A stretch of 64,000 nt of DNA from Haloarcula rubripromontorii. GTDB taxonomy: Archaea; Halobacteriota; Halobacteria; Halobacteriales; Haloarculaceae. The DNA lies in the NCBI RefSeq assembly GCF_001280425.1, contig NZ_LIUF01000003.1:484387-548386 (forward strand), given 5' to 3'. A program made the translations under genes and the position numbers. Below are positions 43,439 through 52,205 of the stretch, in pieces; the first letter of the stretch is position 1; each line of letters begins with the position of its first letter. Under the pieces are notes generated by a model that saw only the letters and a list, made by a program, of their open reading frames with translations, did no database searches and had not been told where the DNA came from.

Positions 43439-43468
43439 TTTTGTGTGGCCGCAGGAAGGTGGCGGCCA
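43439..43468 (+). promoter_or_regulatory. Recurrent TTTTGTGTG-hairpin element, copy D
   Basis: TTTTGTG is followed by a 7-bp stem TGGCCGC/GCGGCCA with loop AGGAAGGTG. Its stem differs from copies A-C. A strong GGGAGGTGAT Shine-Dalgarno follows, then ATG 43498 of a 49-residue gene. Confidence 0.6.
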
Positions 43469-43497
43469 GATAGGGCCGCCGGGAGGTGATTTCTCAA

Positions 43498-43647
43498 ATG
43501 GGAGAAATTCAATTTCCACGCTGTGAGGACGTATTTATTGCCGAGTTCGATGAGGTCCGGATTCGGTCGGGATCGTTCCATGACTCTGACCGCAACGAGT
43601 CGTTTGACCAGCTTTGTGAGGACTGCTATCGCGAGGTCGTGAAGTGA
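43498..43647 (+). CDS. 49-residue Cys-containing mini-protein
   Basis: It reads MGEIQFPRCEDVFIAEF, ending NESFDQLCEDCYREVVK. The Cys at residue 9 and the CEDC pair near the end could bind zinc. GGAGGTGA lies about nine bases upstream of ATG, a good ribosome site. It follows hairpin element copy D, like the two 45-residue genes. Confidence 0.6.
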   Translation: MGEIQFPRCEDVFIAEFDEVRIRSGSFHDSDRNESFDQLCEDCYREVVK

Positions 43648-43658
43648 CGTCGGTCAAA

Positions 43659-44021
43659 CTACTCTCTCTTTTTTTCGACTGGATCTGGGATACGGCCAAA
43701 CTCAGTTTCTAGCAAGACTTCCAGCTCATCAGTTTCTGTGTCTCTCTCAGCGAAAAAGCCTTCAACCACTTCACGGTCACTGTGGTACTGGATGATCGCC
43801 TCGTATCCGTACCGGTTGTTTGCCCCGGCAGGATACCAGTGCTTGACGCGAACTTTGAACTCCCGATCTTCCCACGTCCATAGGCGAACTTTGATCGGGT
43901 GCTTGAGTTCTCGGCGGGCGATGTCGATCACTTCGTCGACGACCGGCCCAATCGCTTCAATGCTCGGGATCTGGCGCTGGCTGGATGGCTGTTGCTCTGG
44001 AGATAGGTGTTGCTGTGACAT
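43659..44021 (-). CDS. Hypothetical 120-residue protein
   Basis: An acidic/basic mixed soluble protein starting SQQHLSPEQQPSSQRQIPSI. Then IEAIGPVVDEVIDIARRELK and a beta-rich part (KVRLWTWEDREFKVRVKHWY; YGYEAIIQYHSDREVVEGFF). No family is recognised. ATG 44021 is preferred because upstream in-frame sequence is repeat DNA. It is convergent with the 49-residue gene. Confidence 0.6.
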   Translation of the reverse strand: MSQQHLSPEQQPSSQRQIPSIEAIGPVVDEVIDIARRELKHPIKVRLWTWEDREFKVRVKHWYPAGANNRYGYEAIIQYHSDREVVEGFFAERDTETDELEVLLETEFGRIPDPVEKKRE

Positions 44022-44142
44022 GAGAACGGTGCGATGCACACTTGGCCGGCATCGCTCAAAAAGCCCCGGGTCGGGGTGGGAGCCGACTGGCAGCCAGCGA
44101 GGAACAGTCCCGACAGAGTCCCGGGTGGATCGCAAGCGTGGG

Positions 44143-44333
44143 TCTGCCGGCCGGGCTGAAACAAATGGAAGCGCGGTGTGTCGTGACAGCGCGCGACGCC
44201 ACTGACAGACTCCCGCTGGTCGTCTGTCCTGTCCTCGTTCGCTAGCGCTCACTCGGACGACGGGGCGCTGCGCTCGGCGCTGTCGCGCGCCTCATGCCGG
44301 TCCAATCGTGCCTGCGGTAGCGGGCGCGATCCC
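44143..44333. repeat. 190-bp direct repeat, right copy
   Basis: The partner of 42564-42758: CTGCCGGCCGGGCTGAAAC, GGTGTGTCGTGACAGCGCGC, CCTGCGGTAGCGGGCGCGAT. It closes the three-gene cargo block. Confidence 0.75.
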
Positions 44334-45135
44334 CACTGGAGATCGGACAGTTCCCCGGCTGAATGGCACACTAAATTGCGAGTATATTACTGTACGAAAG
44401 GAACGTCTATCAGAAGTGTTGCGATTCGAATATAAAGCTCCGGATACAATGGTGTTCCCTCCAGTTGTTGATCGACAAGTTGAGTTCGGTGCGGCGTCGG
44501 CATGGGTCTGGCCCGAGCGTGGGTCTGCCAGCTCTGGCTCAGTTCCGGTAGAACTATGATCGGTGTGGCCTCGACGTCGACGGGTCGGCGACGTGCGTGG
44601 CACAGTGGACTCGCATGACGCTCGGTGGAGCTGGCCGACCGCGTGCAGGTCACGATGTGAGTCCCGGGTTCGGGGGTGTTTCTGTCCGTATCCTAGTAGG
44701 TTGCTTCATGGGGTGAGTCTGCCAGTCTTCGCTCTGGTGAGGTTCCGCGATGCGCTGTCTCTTCTTTTGTTCTATATCTTATGTTTTCCTTCTTATGTCT
44801 CTCGCGCCTCTGTCGGGATATGCACGACAAGGTAAAGAGTGTAGTTTGCATCTGATTCTGGGCGATTCATACCTATGCGGTCTTGCGATTTTTCGATGAT
44901 TCGCCTCCATGTTTGAGTGATTCACCGTGATTCAGATTGACGAATTACCGACGCCGTCTTGCGATTTCGAATATAGAATAGTTCGAAGAAAGTAATTTCA
45001 ACAACTCTAATACGAATAGATTACTACTGGCTCGACAAGACCCGGTTACTAACCTGCAGAGAAGCACCACCACGTCGCAGAAATGGGAAATATGTAGAAC
45101 TTATTATAGTTAGAGAACGGGCAAATTGGGATAGG
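44334..45135. other. 800-bp region without supported gene; candidate transfer-origin area
   Basis: Only short shadow frames are present. GTCTTGCGATTT occurs twice, near 44880 and 44956, with several GATTCA/GATTCG words between, in AT-richer DNA just beyond the last gene of the conjugation operon. An origin of transfer could lie here or in the 57.3-kb intergenic region; nothing in the sequence proves it. Confidence 0.35.
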
Positions 45136-47361
45136 TCACATGAACTCAGATGGCCTGCGTCGCTCTCCGCTTGCCTCAGCTTCGTCCCGCTGTTCACTCT
45201 CATCAGTATCACCCTCCGTGTCCGATTCATCAGGTGATTCACTCTCTTCCTTCTCAGCAGAGTCCATTTCGTCACTGCTGGGATCTGGGACCGTACCAGA
45301 GGAGTGGTCGCCATCTTCATCGAGTAGCTGTTGGTCCTGATCTGGGTCAACAGATTTACCCTCTAAATCTGATAGGTCTGGGTGGTCCGTGTCCGGAGAC
45401 GTGACGGCAGTGCTCGCTGTTGTCTGGTCGAGTGGGTCGGTCGACTCGTCGTCGCCCAACCCATCCGTCGCGTCGACGGTTGGCTCAACTTCGGGGCCAC
45501 GATCCGGGCCACTATCTCTAGACTCACCGTCGTCGGTCTCACCAGTTGACCCACGGAATATATCGTCAAGTTGCGCACGAGTGAACGAGAACCAACTGTC
45601 ACTCTCGATGTCGGTGTCATCCTCAGTGGGTTCCGGTTCCGAACTGCCCGGCGACTCCGCGCCCTGTGCCGGCAGACTGTCGCGAACGTCGGCCAGTTCG
45701 TAGGACTGTCCGTGGACCCACGTCGTCCGAGAGACAGCAACGCACTCACCGGGCTGGAAATCTCGGAGCAGCCCAGAGGTGATCGGCGTCTTATCCTTCT
45801 CTTTGTACGTATCCCGAGCTTGCGTCCGTGGGTTCTCACCGCGTCCCTGGTGACTCATCGACACCATCTCGGAGCGATCATACTGCCGACTCTCGCCGAG
45901 TTCATCGAGGATGAAGTCCGTCGACTCGCTGTCACCCGGGCCAAAGTACACGCCTTGCGGGCAGTTGCCGACAATCCCAGAGATCGTACTGTACGTGTCC
46001 TTGAGCTGGCCGATTGTCTGGACGCCGACCAGTGCCCGTGCTTTGTGTTTCCGGCCTCGTGCCGTGAGGTTCGTTACCTGAGTAAGTGCCGGCAGCGCGT
46101 CGATCTCGTCGAGGATGTGGACCGTTGGGTTTGAAGCGTTCATCGCATACCGGATCGACCAGTCTACGAGCAACTGGTACATCGGCCCGAGCGTTTCCAG
46201 TTCCGTCGGATTCGAGTCGATGATGAGGACCCGGCCTTCCGGGTTCTCGATATACTCTTGCAGCGAGAACTCGCCATACTCTCCGAAGTCGCCGGTAAAC
46301 ACAGGGTCGACGTTCTCTTTGATTGTCTGGTAGACGTTCTGTGCGCCTTTGCCCTTGTCAGGGTCTATGTGGCCCGAGTCCAGTCGGTCGAACTCGTCCA
46401 GTGCCTTCTTGAGCGCGATATGGCCCTCGTTGAGCAGCGAGACTATATCGGCGTGACAGAGGGCATGGCGGCGATTGTTCTTTTTCGCGCTGAGATGCAG
46501 GTACATCAGCATCTCCGCGAAGGTCTGTTTGGCGGGCCGATGGAACGGGTCGTGACCATCGGCTTCGCCGAAGATTGCGCCGGCGACCTCGCGAAAATCA
46601 GACTCCGAGTCGGCGTCCTTGAACAGATTCCAGACCACATCGCTGTCCTCGTGGCGGATGCGCTGAACCTCAAAGCCAAGTTCCTCGTAGAACGCTTGGA
46701 AGTCTTCGCCAGTGTCGTGAGCGATGACCGCGGTATCGCTGTAGTACGGGAACTGGTAGGCCAACAGTTTCATCATCGACGTCTTCCCCGAACCAGTCTC
46801 GCCCACAACGGCGGTGGAGACATCTTGGTCGAGCGTGAACGGCAGTTCCGCGTCGTCGTGTTCGTGGCCGACCTCTTCGAGCGGAACGACGGACTCGCCG
46901 TCGTCGTGGTCCCACTGGTTCATCGCGAGCATTTCGGGCGAGGTCCGGCGGAGCAGTTCCCCGGAGAACACGATACCGATGGAGATGGCATACAGGATCA
47001 CCGTTGTCGAGTACGAGAGCATCGGCAGCGACAACCCGGGCACCGTGAAGTCAGCGAACAGTGTCCCGACTGAGACGGCAGCTAGAACGTGTGCGAACGG
47101 GAACAACAGCGCTGTGCTGGGTGTCTGGGCAAGCACGTCGTAGAAGAACGCCGCGCTGATGAGTCCAAAGCCGAGGTAGATGTAGCGCCATGCCCAGAAC
47201 CGCTTTGGCAGGACCTTGTCGCTATCGACGATCATCGGCGGGAACAGTAACATAAACCCTGCCCAGACGAACCCGACGACGTTGTCGTACTTGAGGCTAT
47301 TCGGGACTTCGCCGGAGCGTTGTCCTGGTGGTGCAGAGGAACTAGAACTCACTGCCACCAC
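45136..47361 (-). CDS. VirD4/TraD-type conjugative coupling ATPase
   Basis: A 741-residue protein. Hydrophobic segments at about 28-45, 58-76, 83-103 and 115-135 anchor it in the membrane. Walker A GETGSGKTS (187-195) and Walker B VHILDEIDA (414-422) follow, with LVGVQTIGQLKDTYS as the conserved C-terminal block of the TraD/VirD4 family. Residues from about 560 form a long acidic disordered tail. Coupling proteins hand the relaxase-DNA complex to the secretion channel. It is last in the operon and its start overlaps the relaxase stop by 13 bp. The start is GTG 47361, or in-frame GTGs slightly downstream. Confidence 0.92.
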   Translation of the reverse strand: MVAVSSSSSAPPGQRSGEVPNSLKYDNVVGFVWAGFMLLFPPMIVDSDKVLPKRFWAWRYIYLGFGLISAAFFYDVLAQTPSTALLFPFAHVLAAVSVGTLFADFTVPGLSLPMLSYSTTVILYAISIGIVFSGELLRRTSPEMLAMNQWDHDDGESVVPLEEVGHEHDDAELPFTLDQDVSTAVVGETGSGKTSMMKLLAYQFPYYSDTAVIAHDTGEDFQAFYEELGFEVQRIRHEDSDVVWNLFKDADSESDFREVAGAIFGEADGHDPFHRPAKQTFAEMLMYLHLSAKKNNRRHALCHADIVSLLNEGHIALKKALDEFDRLDSGHIDPDKGKGAQNVYQTIKENVDPVFTGDFGEYGEFSLQEYIENPEGRVLIIDSNPTELETLGPMYQLLVDWSIRYAMNASNPTVHILDEIDALPALTQVTNLTARGRKHKARALVGVQTIGQLKDTYSTISGIVGNCPQGVYFGPGDSESTDFILDELGESRQYDRSEMVSMSHQGRGENPRTQARDTYKEKDKTPITSGLLRDFQPGECVAVSRTTWVHGQSYELADVRDSLPAQGAESPGSSEPEPTEDDTDIESDSWFSFTRAQLDDIFRGSTGETDDGESRDSGPDRGPEVEPTVDATDGLGDDESTDPLDQTTASTAVTSPDTDHPDLSDLEGKSVDPDQDQQLLDEDGDHSSGTVPDPSSDEMDSAEKEESESPDESDTEGDTDESEQRDEAEASGERRRPSEFM

Positions 47362-48104
47362 CCAACTTCGCGTTCGGGTTCCTGCTCGCGTTCAAGATCA
47401 ACTTCGGGTTCGCGCTCAGTTGCGGCCTGTTCTTCAGCCCTCTCCGCAGCGCCCTCTGAGAGTGGCTCTGGTTTGCTCTCAGCGCGCTCTTTCTCAGCCG
47501 TGGGTTGTCCGACGTCTTTCTGCTGGCTCTTCTCACTCGCCCGCTTGAGCGCTTTTTCGGCGTCGAGGTTCAGTGACAACTCTGCCTCGTGGTACTGCTC
47601 CCGTGCTTCTTGATCGACGACCCGGCCGAGATTCTCTGGAGCATCGCGAGCAGTTGCCGTTGGGTCTCTCGTCCGGGAGGGCTCTTCATACACGGTCGCT
47701 GCTTGTTCGCGCAACTGTCGGATATCCTCCCGATCCATCTCCAACTCTGCGCGCTCGCCGGTCGCCGCGATATGCGCGTGTGGGAACTCTGTGTCCCTGT
47801 GGACCCCATACACGTAGTCAGTCGTCGGCTGCTGGGCAAACTCACTGTGCATGAATTCCCGAGTGTTGGCATTCACCTCTTCTGGTGAGTATTGTCCCGT
47901 GGGATCAGGAGAGACGATCATGTGTCGCTGGAATCCGAACTCCCGGCTCTTGTCGACGAATTGGTCTACTTCTGGGTCGGATAGTTCTCTCCCAGCTGGG
48001 TTTCGGAGGTCAACTGTCGCGCCGGCGTCCTGTTCGCGATCACGCTGAATATAATCGACGAGGTTCCCTGCACCACCCTCCTGATAATCTGTTTTTAGCA
48101 TCAT
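47349..48104 (-). CDS. HUH relaxase (MOBP/VirD2-like)
   Basis: A 251-residue protein with the hallmark histidine triad VHRDTEFPHAHIAATG (H102, H109, H111) and NLVDYIQRD near the start, where Tyr18 is the likely DNA-nicking residue, as in MobA/VirD2 relaxases (Y-L/I-x-R). RHMIVSPDPTGQYSPEE supports the fold. The C-terminal 110 residues are Glu/Arg-rich and helical. It would nick oriT, bond covalently to the strand and be exported through the channel. The protein is short compared with bacterial relaxases and lacks a helicase or primase domain. It overlaps the upstream gene by 4 bp. Confidence 0.88.
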   Translation of the reverse strand: MMLKTDYQEGGAGNLVDYIQRDREQDAGATVDLRNPAGRELSDPEVDQFVDKSREFGFQRHMIVSPDPTGQYSPEEVNANTREFMHSEFAQQPTTDYVYGVHRDTEFPHAHIAATGERAELEMDREDIRQLREQAATVYEEPSRTRDPTATARDAPENLGRVVDQEAREQYHEAELSLNLDAEKALKRASEKSQQKDVGQPTAEKERAESKPEPLSEGAAERAEEQAATEREPEVDLEREQEPEREVGWWQ

Positions 48105-48574
48105 GCACTCTCACCTGCCGGCTCAGTGGCAGTCGAGGCATCTGACTCAGCGTTGTTTTCTTCATCTGGTGTTTGCGACTCCGTGTCCGGATCTTGTCCG
48201 ACGTGTTCGCCGGCAAATTTCAGCGCAAGCCGCCGCTGTTCAGCGGAGTAGTCATCTTGGAGCAGTTTCCAGATCGCGATGATATATGCTGTCCGGACTT
48301 TTTGCACGGTCTTCACTTCCTCCATTGATCCAGACTCAAATTCTGCTAACAGTTCCGTCACCTCGCGCTTTGCCTCCTCCAGCAGGACTTCAATTTTTGT
48401 GTTAGTGCTGTACCGTTGATACTGATTCTCTCCAGTCTCCCATTCAACGTAGTCCTCGATAACCTCGTGTCCGTATTCGGAGGTGGATTTCCCCGCGGCG
48501 TCAGCCAGCTGGTCAAACAATTCTTTGTTCCCCTCGCTCGTATAAATCTGGAGCAGAGTGTCTCTCTCAGTCAT
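48101..48574 (-). CDS. Conjugation operon protein, unknown (accessory)
   Basis: A 157-residue acidic, mainly helical protein starting TERDTLLQIYTSEGNKELFD, with a middle segment KIEVLLEEAKREVTELLAEF and a disordered acidic end. No family is recognised. It overlaps both neighbours by 4 bp (ATGA), so it is translated with the relaxase. A relaxosome accessory role is plausible by position. Confidence 0.75.
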   Translation of the reverse strand: MTERDTLLQIYTSEGNKELFDQLADAAGKSTSEYGHEVIEDYVEWETGENQYQRYSTNTKIEVLLEEAKREVTELLAEFESGSMEEVKTVQKVRTAYIIAIWKLLQDDYSAEQRRLALKFAGEHVGQDPDTESQTPDEENNAESDASTATEPAGESA

Positions 48575-48948
48575 TCCTGACCCTCCTTGTTTCGGATTCT
48601 TTCAACCTCTTTCTCGAGTTTCCCTGTCGCTTCCTCCATCGCAGTAGCGCGCCTCTCTGCCGGGAACTCAGAGGAAATCAAATCCCACAGAGCGACCGAG
48701 TAGAACAGTTCCTGATCCGTATCAACGGTTGTTGCTTCCTCAACGTCCTCTACGACGGCATCAGCGATGTACTCCAGTTCCGATCCAAGATTTAATTCCC
48801 CCGCACGCTGTTCCTGTAGTTCCCTCGAAATACGCCGTTCCGTGGCTTTCAGAATGTACTCTGAAACCCCTTCACCCGCTTTGTTAGCCTGCTTCACGAT
48901 CTCTTTTCGCTGCTCTGCACTCAGCCGAATTGTGACTTTTTCACTCAT
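48571..48948 (-). CDS. RHH relaxosome accessory protein (MobC-like)
   Basis: A 125-residue protein whose N terminus SEKVTIRLSAEQRKEIVKQA followed by GVSEYILKATERRI is a ribbon-helix-helix fold, as in MobC and other oriT-binding accessory proteins. The C-terminal half is helical (VEEATTVDTDQELFYSVALW). It probably binds the transfer origin and positions the relaxase. ATG 48948 is preferred to GTG 48957; the latter would overlap the VirB4 stop. Confidence 0.8.
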   Translation of the reverse strand: MSEKVTIRLSAEQRKEIVKQANKAGEGVSEYILKATERRISRELQEQRAGELNLGSELEYIADAVVEDVEEATTVDTDQELFYSVALWDLISSEFPAERRATAMEEATGKLEKEVERIRNKEGQE

Positions 48949-48953
48949 GTGAA

Positions 48954-51900
48954 TCACTCCGTGTTATCGAACTCCGAATCAGTCTCTACCTCGATACCAC
49001 CGTCAGCCACAACTGCATCCGGCTGTGCCCGGTCAAGTGCCACAGACACAGCATCCACCAACTCGTCTTCGTCCAGTCCGTCCAGAACGCGCTCAGCCTT
49101 CTCCGGGGACAATCCGTGATCTGTTAGCTCCTGCTGGACTGCCTTGGAGTGGACGAACTCTTCGAACTCAGCAACGTGGGGGTCAACCTCGGCGACAACA
49201 TCGTCAAACGCGTCCTCTGCGTCGGCGTCGAGGTCGATAATCTGCTTTTCCTCCCACGACGTCTTGATCGTCAGCGGGTAGTCGCCGTGCTCGTCGACGC
49301 GGACCAGCGCTTGCGAGTACCCCTGACCGTCGCCCAGTGACTCCTTTCCAGCTTCGGCGTGCTGGATGTAGGACTGCTGTTCGCTGGTGAGTCCGGCACT
49401 TGTCGCAGTCTCATCGCCCAGTTCTGGCTCACGATGATGCACCTTGATCGGACACATCCCCGCGATTTCCTCAGCTGCGCCCTTATCCTCGAACTCCGAG
49501 AGTGTCTGGGACAGCATCACCAGTCGCAGCCCAGCGTGACGCTGGTGGCGGGCAATCTGGTTCAACGACTCCAAGTTCGCGTCGTCGTTGAACAGGTAGT
49601 GGGCTTCGTCAATGATGATCTCGACCTTCTGGGTCATGTTCTTGGCCTGCTGGTACAACGTGCTCAGAAGCAACTGCATGATGAATGACTGCTTGCCGAG
49701 GCCACTACCCGAGCCTTCGACCTGCTGGAGGTCCAGATACACAGCCTTGCTGCTGTCATCGATCAACCGCAGGTCCGACTCTTTCGAGAGATTGCCGAAC
49801 GTACTCCCCGGCCGGAATGGATGCAACGCAATCGAGAGTTCGTTCGCGTACTGCTGGATTTTCTGCTGGGAAGATTCGGTTGTCGCGCCGGGGAACATTC
49901 CCGGGTCTTCCTGGAGGCGGTCGACAACCTCAAGGAAGTCACTCAGGTCGGGCGAGTTCGCCGGCGTATGTGTCGACGGGTCGTCCGGGTCGATATCGGA
50001 TTCAGTGAATATCTTGTCGATCAGGAATGTGATCAGCCCGCTGTGCATCTCCAGATCGACATCCCGCGATTGCAGGAAGTTCTCGATGACACCGTACACT
50101 TCGTCTTTCTTTGCGGAGACAGGCTGCATGTCCGGAGACTGTTCGAGGACATGGGGCGGCGTCGGATGCATCTCACACGGGTTTAGCGGCGTCTCACCGC
50201 TGATTGTGATCGTCTTTGCATCCAGCATCTGCGCGCTGCCGTGCATATCCCCAACCGGGTCGATGTAGATCTGCTTGACATCCGACCGCTTTTTCAGCAT
50301 CCGCATCGCCCGAGCCTGCGTGCCGTGTGTTTTGCCGCCGCCGGGCATCCCGGTAACTAGCTCCGAGTGGCCGGTTTCGAGATCCCACGGGTCGATCAAC
50401 AGCGATGAATCGTTGTGGCCGTGTAGCCCGTACTCGATTCCGTCGTCCATCCGGAGGTAGTTCGACGAGAACGGGAACAGCGAACCCAGCGCTTCCCCAG
50501 TCATCGAGGAGAGCCGATTCTGCCCGAGTTCGTTGGCCCCGATCGGCGAGACAGTCACCAGTCCGGCTTCCTGTCGGCGGGTCGTTCGCTTGACGCCGCA
50601 GTTCGACGGCGAGTCCCGCAGCAGCGTTTCAAGCCGGTTCGTTTGCTTCCGGAGGTCTTCCTCGGTCTCCGCGGTCAGACGGATGAACGCGCCGACACGG
50701 AACAGCGACGTGTGATTCCGCCGGACCATCTGCCGGATGTACTTCGCCTGGTTGACTTCCTGTTCGATATCTTCCGCTTCCAGCTCCCCTTTATCGTTTT
50801 GCAGCATCTTCAGCGACGAAATCCACTCTTTCATGACCGACACGGCTGCGTCAGAGTCGTAGGGGTCGATGTGGATTGAGACGTCGACGGCAAGGTCCGT
50901 ATCCAGCAGCAGTTGCTCTAACATCCCGCTGGTCGGATGCTCTGGATACGTCTCGATCCAGAAACAGCGCGTGTACGTCTCTTGGTCGATGAGGGCGTGG
51001 TCGGCGTCCCACTCGATATCCGTCGGCGCAACCAGCGACCGGTGGTTCTCTCCGGGCCGGTGGAGTTGGGAAACAAAGTCAGTCTCGTCGACCTCGTAGT
51101 CGGTCCCACCGACATCGTCGGTCTCCATGCCCTCTGCGGCGTCGTGGGCTGCTGCTCCCTCACCGTGCTTGATGAGTTCCCGAGCGGAGTATGTTACCGG
51201 GGAGACGGAGGCAGCCTCTTCGTACTCTCGCTCGGACCGCGTTTCACAGGCCCAGTAGTCTTCGGTCAGGTTTGCCAGCTCGTGCGGGCTGACCGACCGG
51301 CTACGGCACCGGTACATATTGTTGACTGCCCTGTCGACAGTCTCAAGCCGGTCGTGGAGTTTCTTGGCCTTGAACTCCTCTCGCTCGGCGTCAGTGAGAG
51401 TGTCACTGTCGAACCGACCGAACAGTCGCCCGAGGACGGGTATCCCGGCCAGATAGTCAGCGATGGAGTCATCGGCCATCTGGAGATCATGGATGTCGCC
51501 GTCAGTGACCCAGACGATGATATAGTACTTGCGCTGGAGTTCAGTCTCGGTCTCAACGTTGCCGCTGTCGTCGGTGTAGCGGTTGACGAACTCCAACAGG
51601 ACTCCCCGGAAGATCGGGTGGCTCTCCGCATCGGGATCTTCGAGCCGGTCGATATGTGTCTGGATGTGGGATTCGTTGTCGACTTCCGCTGTCGTGACGT
51701 GGAGTTTCGCTCGCCCAGTCAGCGACTCAGACAGGCGTGTGAGTGACTTGACCGCCTTGTCCCATTTCTCGTCGTCCTGCAGCGACATATTGGCGGGCTC
51801 GACCTCGACCGCGCCGACATACGCTCCGTCGACGCGCTCGATGCCGTGGGGCATGATCCGCTCCAGTCGTGTGACCTGCCGGGTGTCTTGATTGCCTTGG

Positions 51901-52205
51901 CCGTGCGTGTACTGGCGCTTTTTGACGAGCCAGAACAGTTTGACGCGCAGCCACTCAGTCAGCCGATAGTGGTCTGGACGGACTTTGTGGAGGATGTAGA
52001 GGAAGACTTCAACGACCGCTGTGAGGGCCAGCGTGGGGAAGAACAGCGCCGCTGGGACGAACGGCATCCCCATCGCGACGAGGAAGCCAAACGGCGGGAT
52101 GAGGAACAAGATGAGCTCTCCGAGCGTGTAGTCTCCCCAGAAGTTGGTCGTATCTCCGAGGGATTCGTGGATGATGTTCGTGTTGTACTCTTCGTTATCA
52201 GCCAT
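48954..52205 (-). CDS. VirB4-type conjugation ATPase with VirB3/PrgI-like membrane head
   Basis: A 1083-residue protein. Residues 28-72 hold two hydrophobic helices (ELILFLIPPFGFLVAMGM; PFVPAALFFPTLALTAVVEV), the form of VirB3/PrgI subunits, here fused to the ATPase. Walker A GMPGGGKTHG is at 619-628 and Walker B VEIIIDEAH at 861-869. The C terminus is long and acidic. VirB4 powers assembly of the conjugation channel and pilus at the inner face of the membrane. The ATG overlaps the upstream TAA (TAATGG arrangement), as expected for a tightly coupled operon. Confidence 0.93.
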   Translation of the reverse strand: MADNEEYNTNIIHESLGDTTNFWGDYTLGELILFLIPPFGFLVAMGMPFVPAALFFPTLALTAVVEVFLYILHKVRPDHYRLTEWLRVKLFWLVKKRQYTHGQGNQDTRQVTRLERIMPHGIERVDGAYVGAVEVEPANMSLQDDEKWDKAVKSLTRLSESLTGRAKLHVTTAEVDNESHIQTHIDRLEDPDAESHPIFRGVLLEFVNRYTDDSGNVETETELQRKYYIIVWVTDGDIHDLQMADDSIADYLAGIPVLGRLFGRFDSDTLTDAEREEFKAKKLHDRLETVDRAVNNMYRCRSRSVSPHELANLTEDYWACETRSEREYEEAASVSPVTYSARELIKHGEGAAAHDAAEGMETDDVGGTDYEVDETDFVSQLHRPGENHRSLVAPTDIEWDADHALIDQETYTRCFWIETYPEHPTSGMLEQLLLDTDLAVDVSIHIDPYDSDAAVSVMKEWISSLKMLQNDKGELEAEDIEQEVNQAKYIRQMVRRNHTSLFRVGAFIRLTAETEEDLRKQTNRLETLLRDSPSNCGVKRTTRRQEAGLVTVSPIGANELGQNRLSSMTGEALGSLFPFSSNYLRMDDGIEYGLHGHNDSSLLIDPWDLETGHSELVTGMPGGGKTHGTQARAMRMLKKRSDVKQIYIDPVGDMHGSAQMLDAKTITISGETPLNPCEMHPTPPHVLEQSPDMQPVSAKKDEVYGVIENFLQSRDVDLEMHSGLITFLIDKIFTESDIDPDDPSTHTPANSPDLSDFLEVVDRLQEDPGMFPGATTESSQQKIQQYANELSIALHPFRPGSTFGNLSKESDLRLIDDSSKAVYLDLQQVEGSGSGLGKQSFIMQLLLSTLYQQAKNMTQKVEIIIDEAHYLFNDDANLESLNQIARHQRHAGLRLVMLSQTLSEFEDKGAAEEIAGMCPIKVHHREPELGDETATSAGLTSEQQSYIQHAEAGKESLGDGQGYSQALVRVDEHGDYPLTIKTSWEEKQIIDLDADAEDAFDDVVAEVDPHVAEFEEFVHSKAVQQELTDHGLSPEKAERVLDGLDEDELVDAVSVALDRAQPDAVVADGGIEVETDSEFDNTE

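Noticed and set aside
46258..47073. 271-residue plus-strand frame
   Set aside because: Antisense shadow of the VirD4-type ATPase, which has clear Walker motifs.
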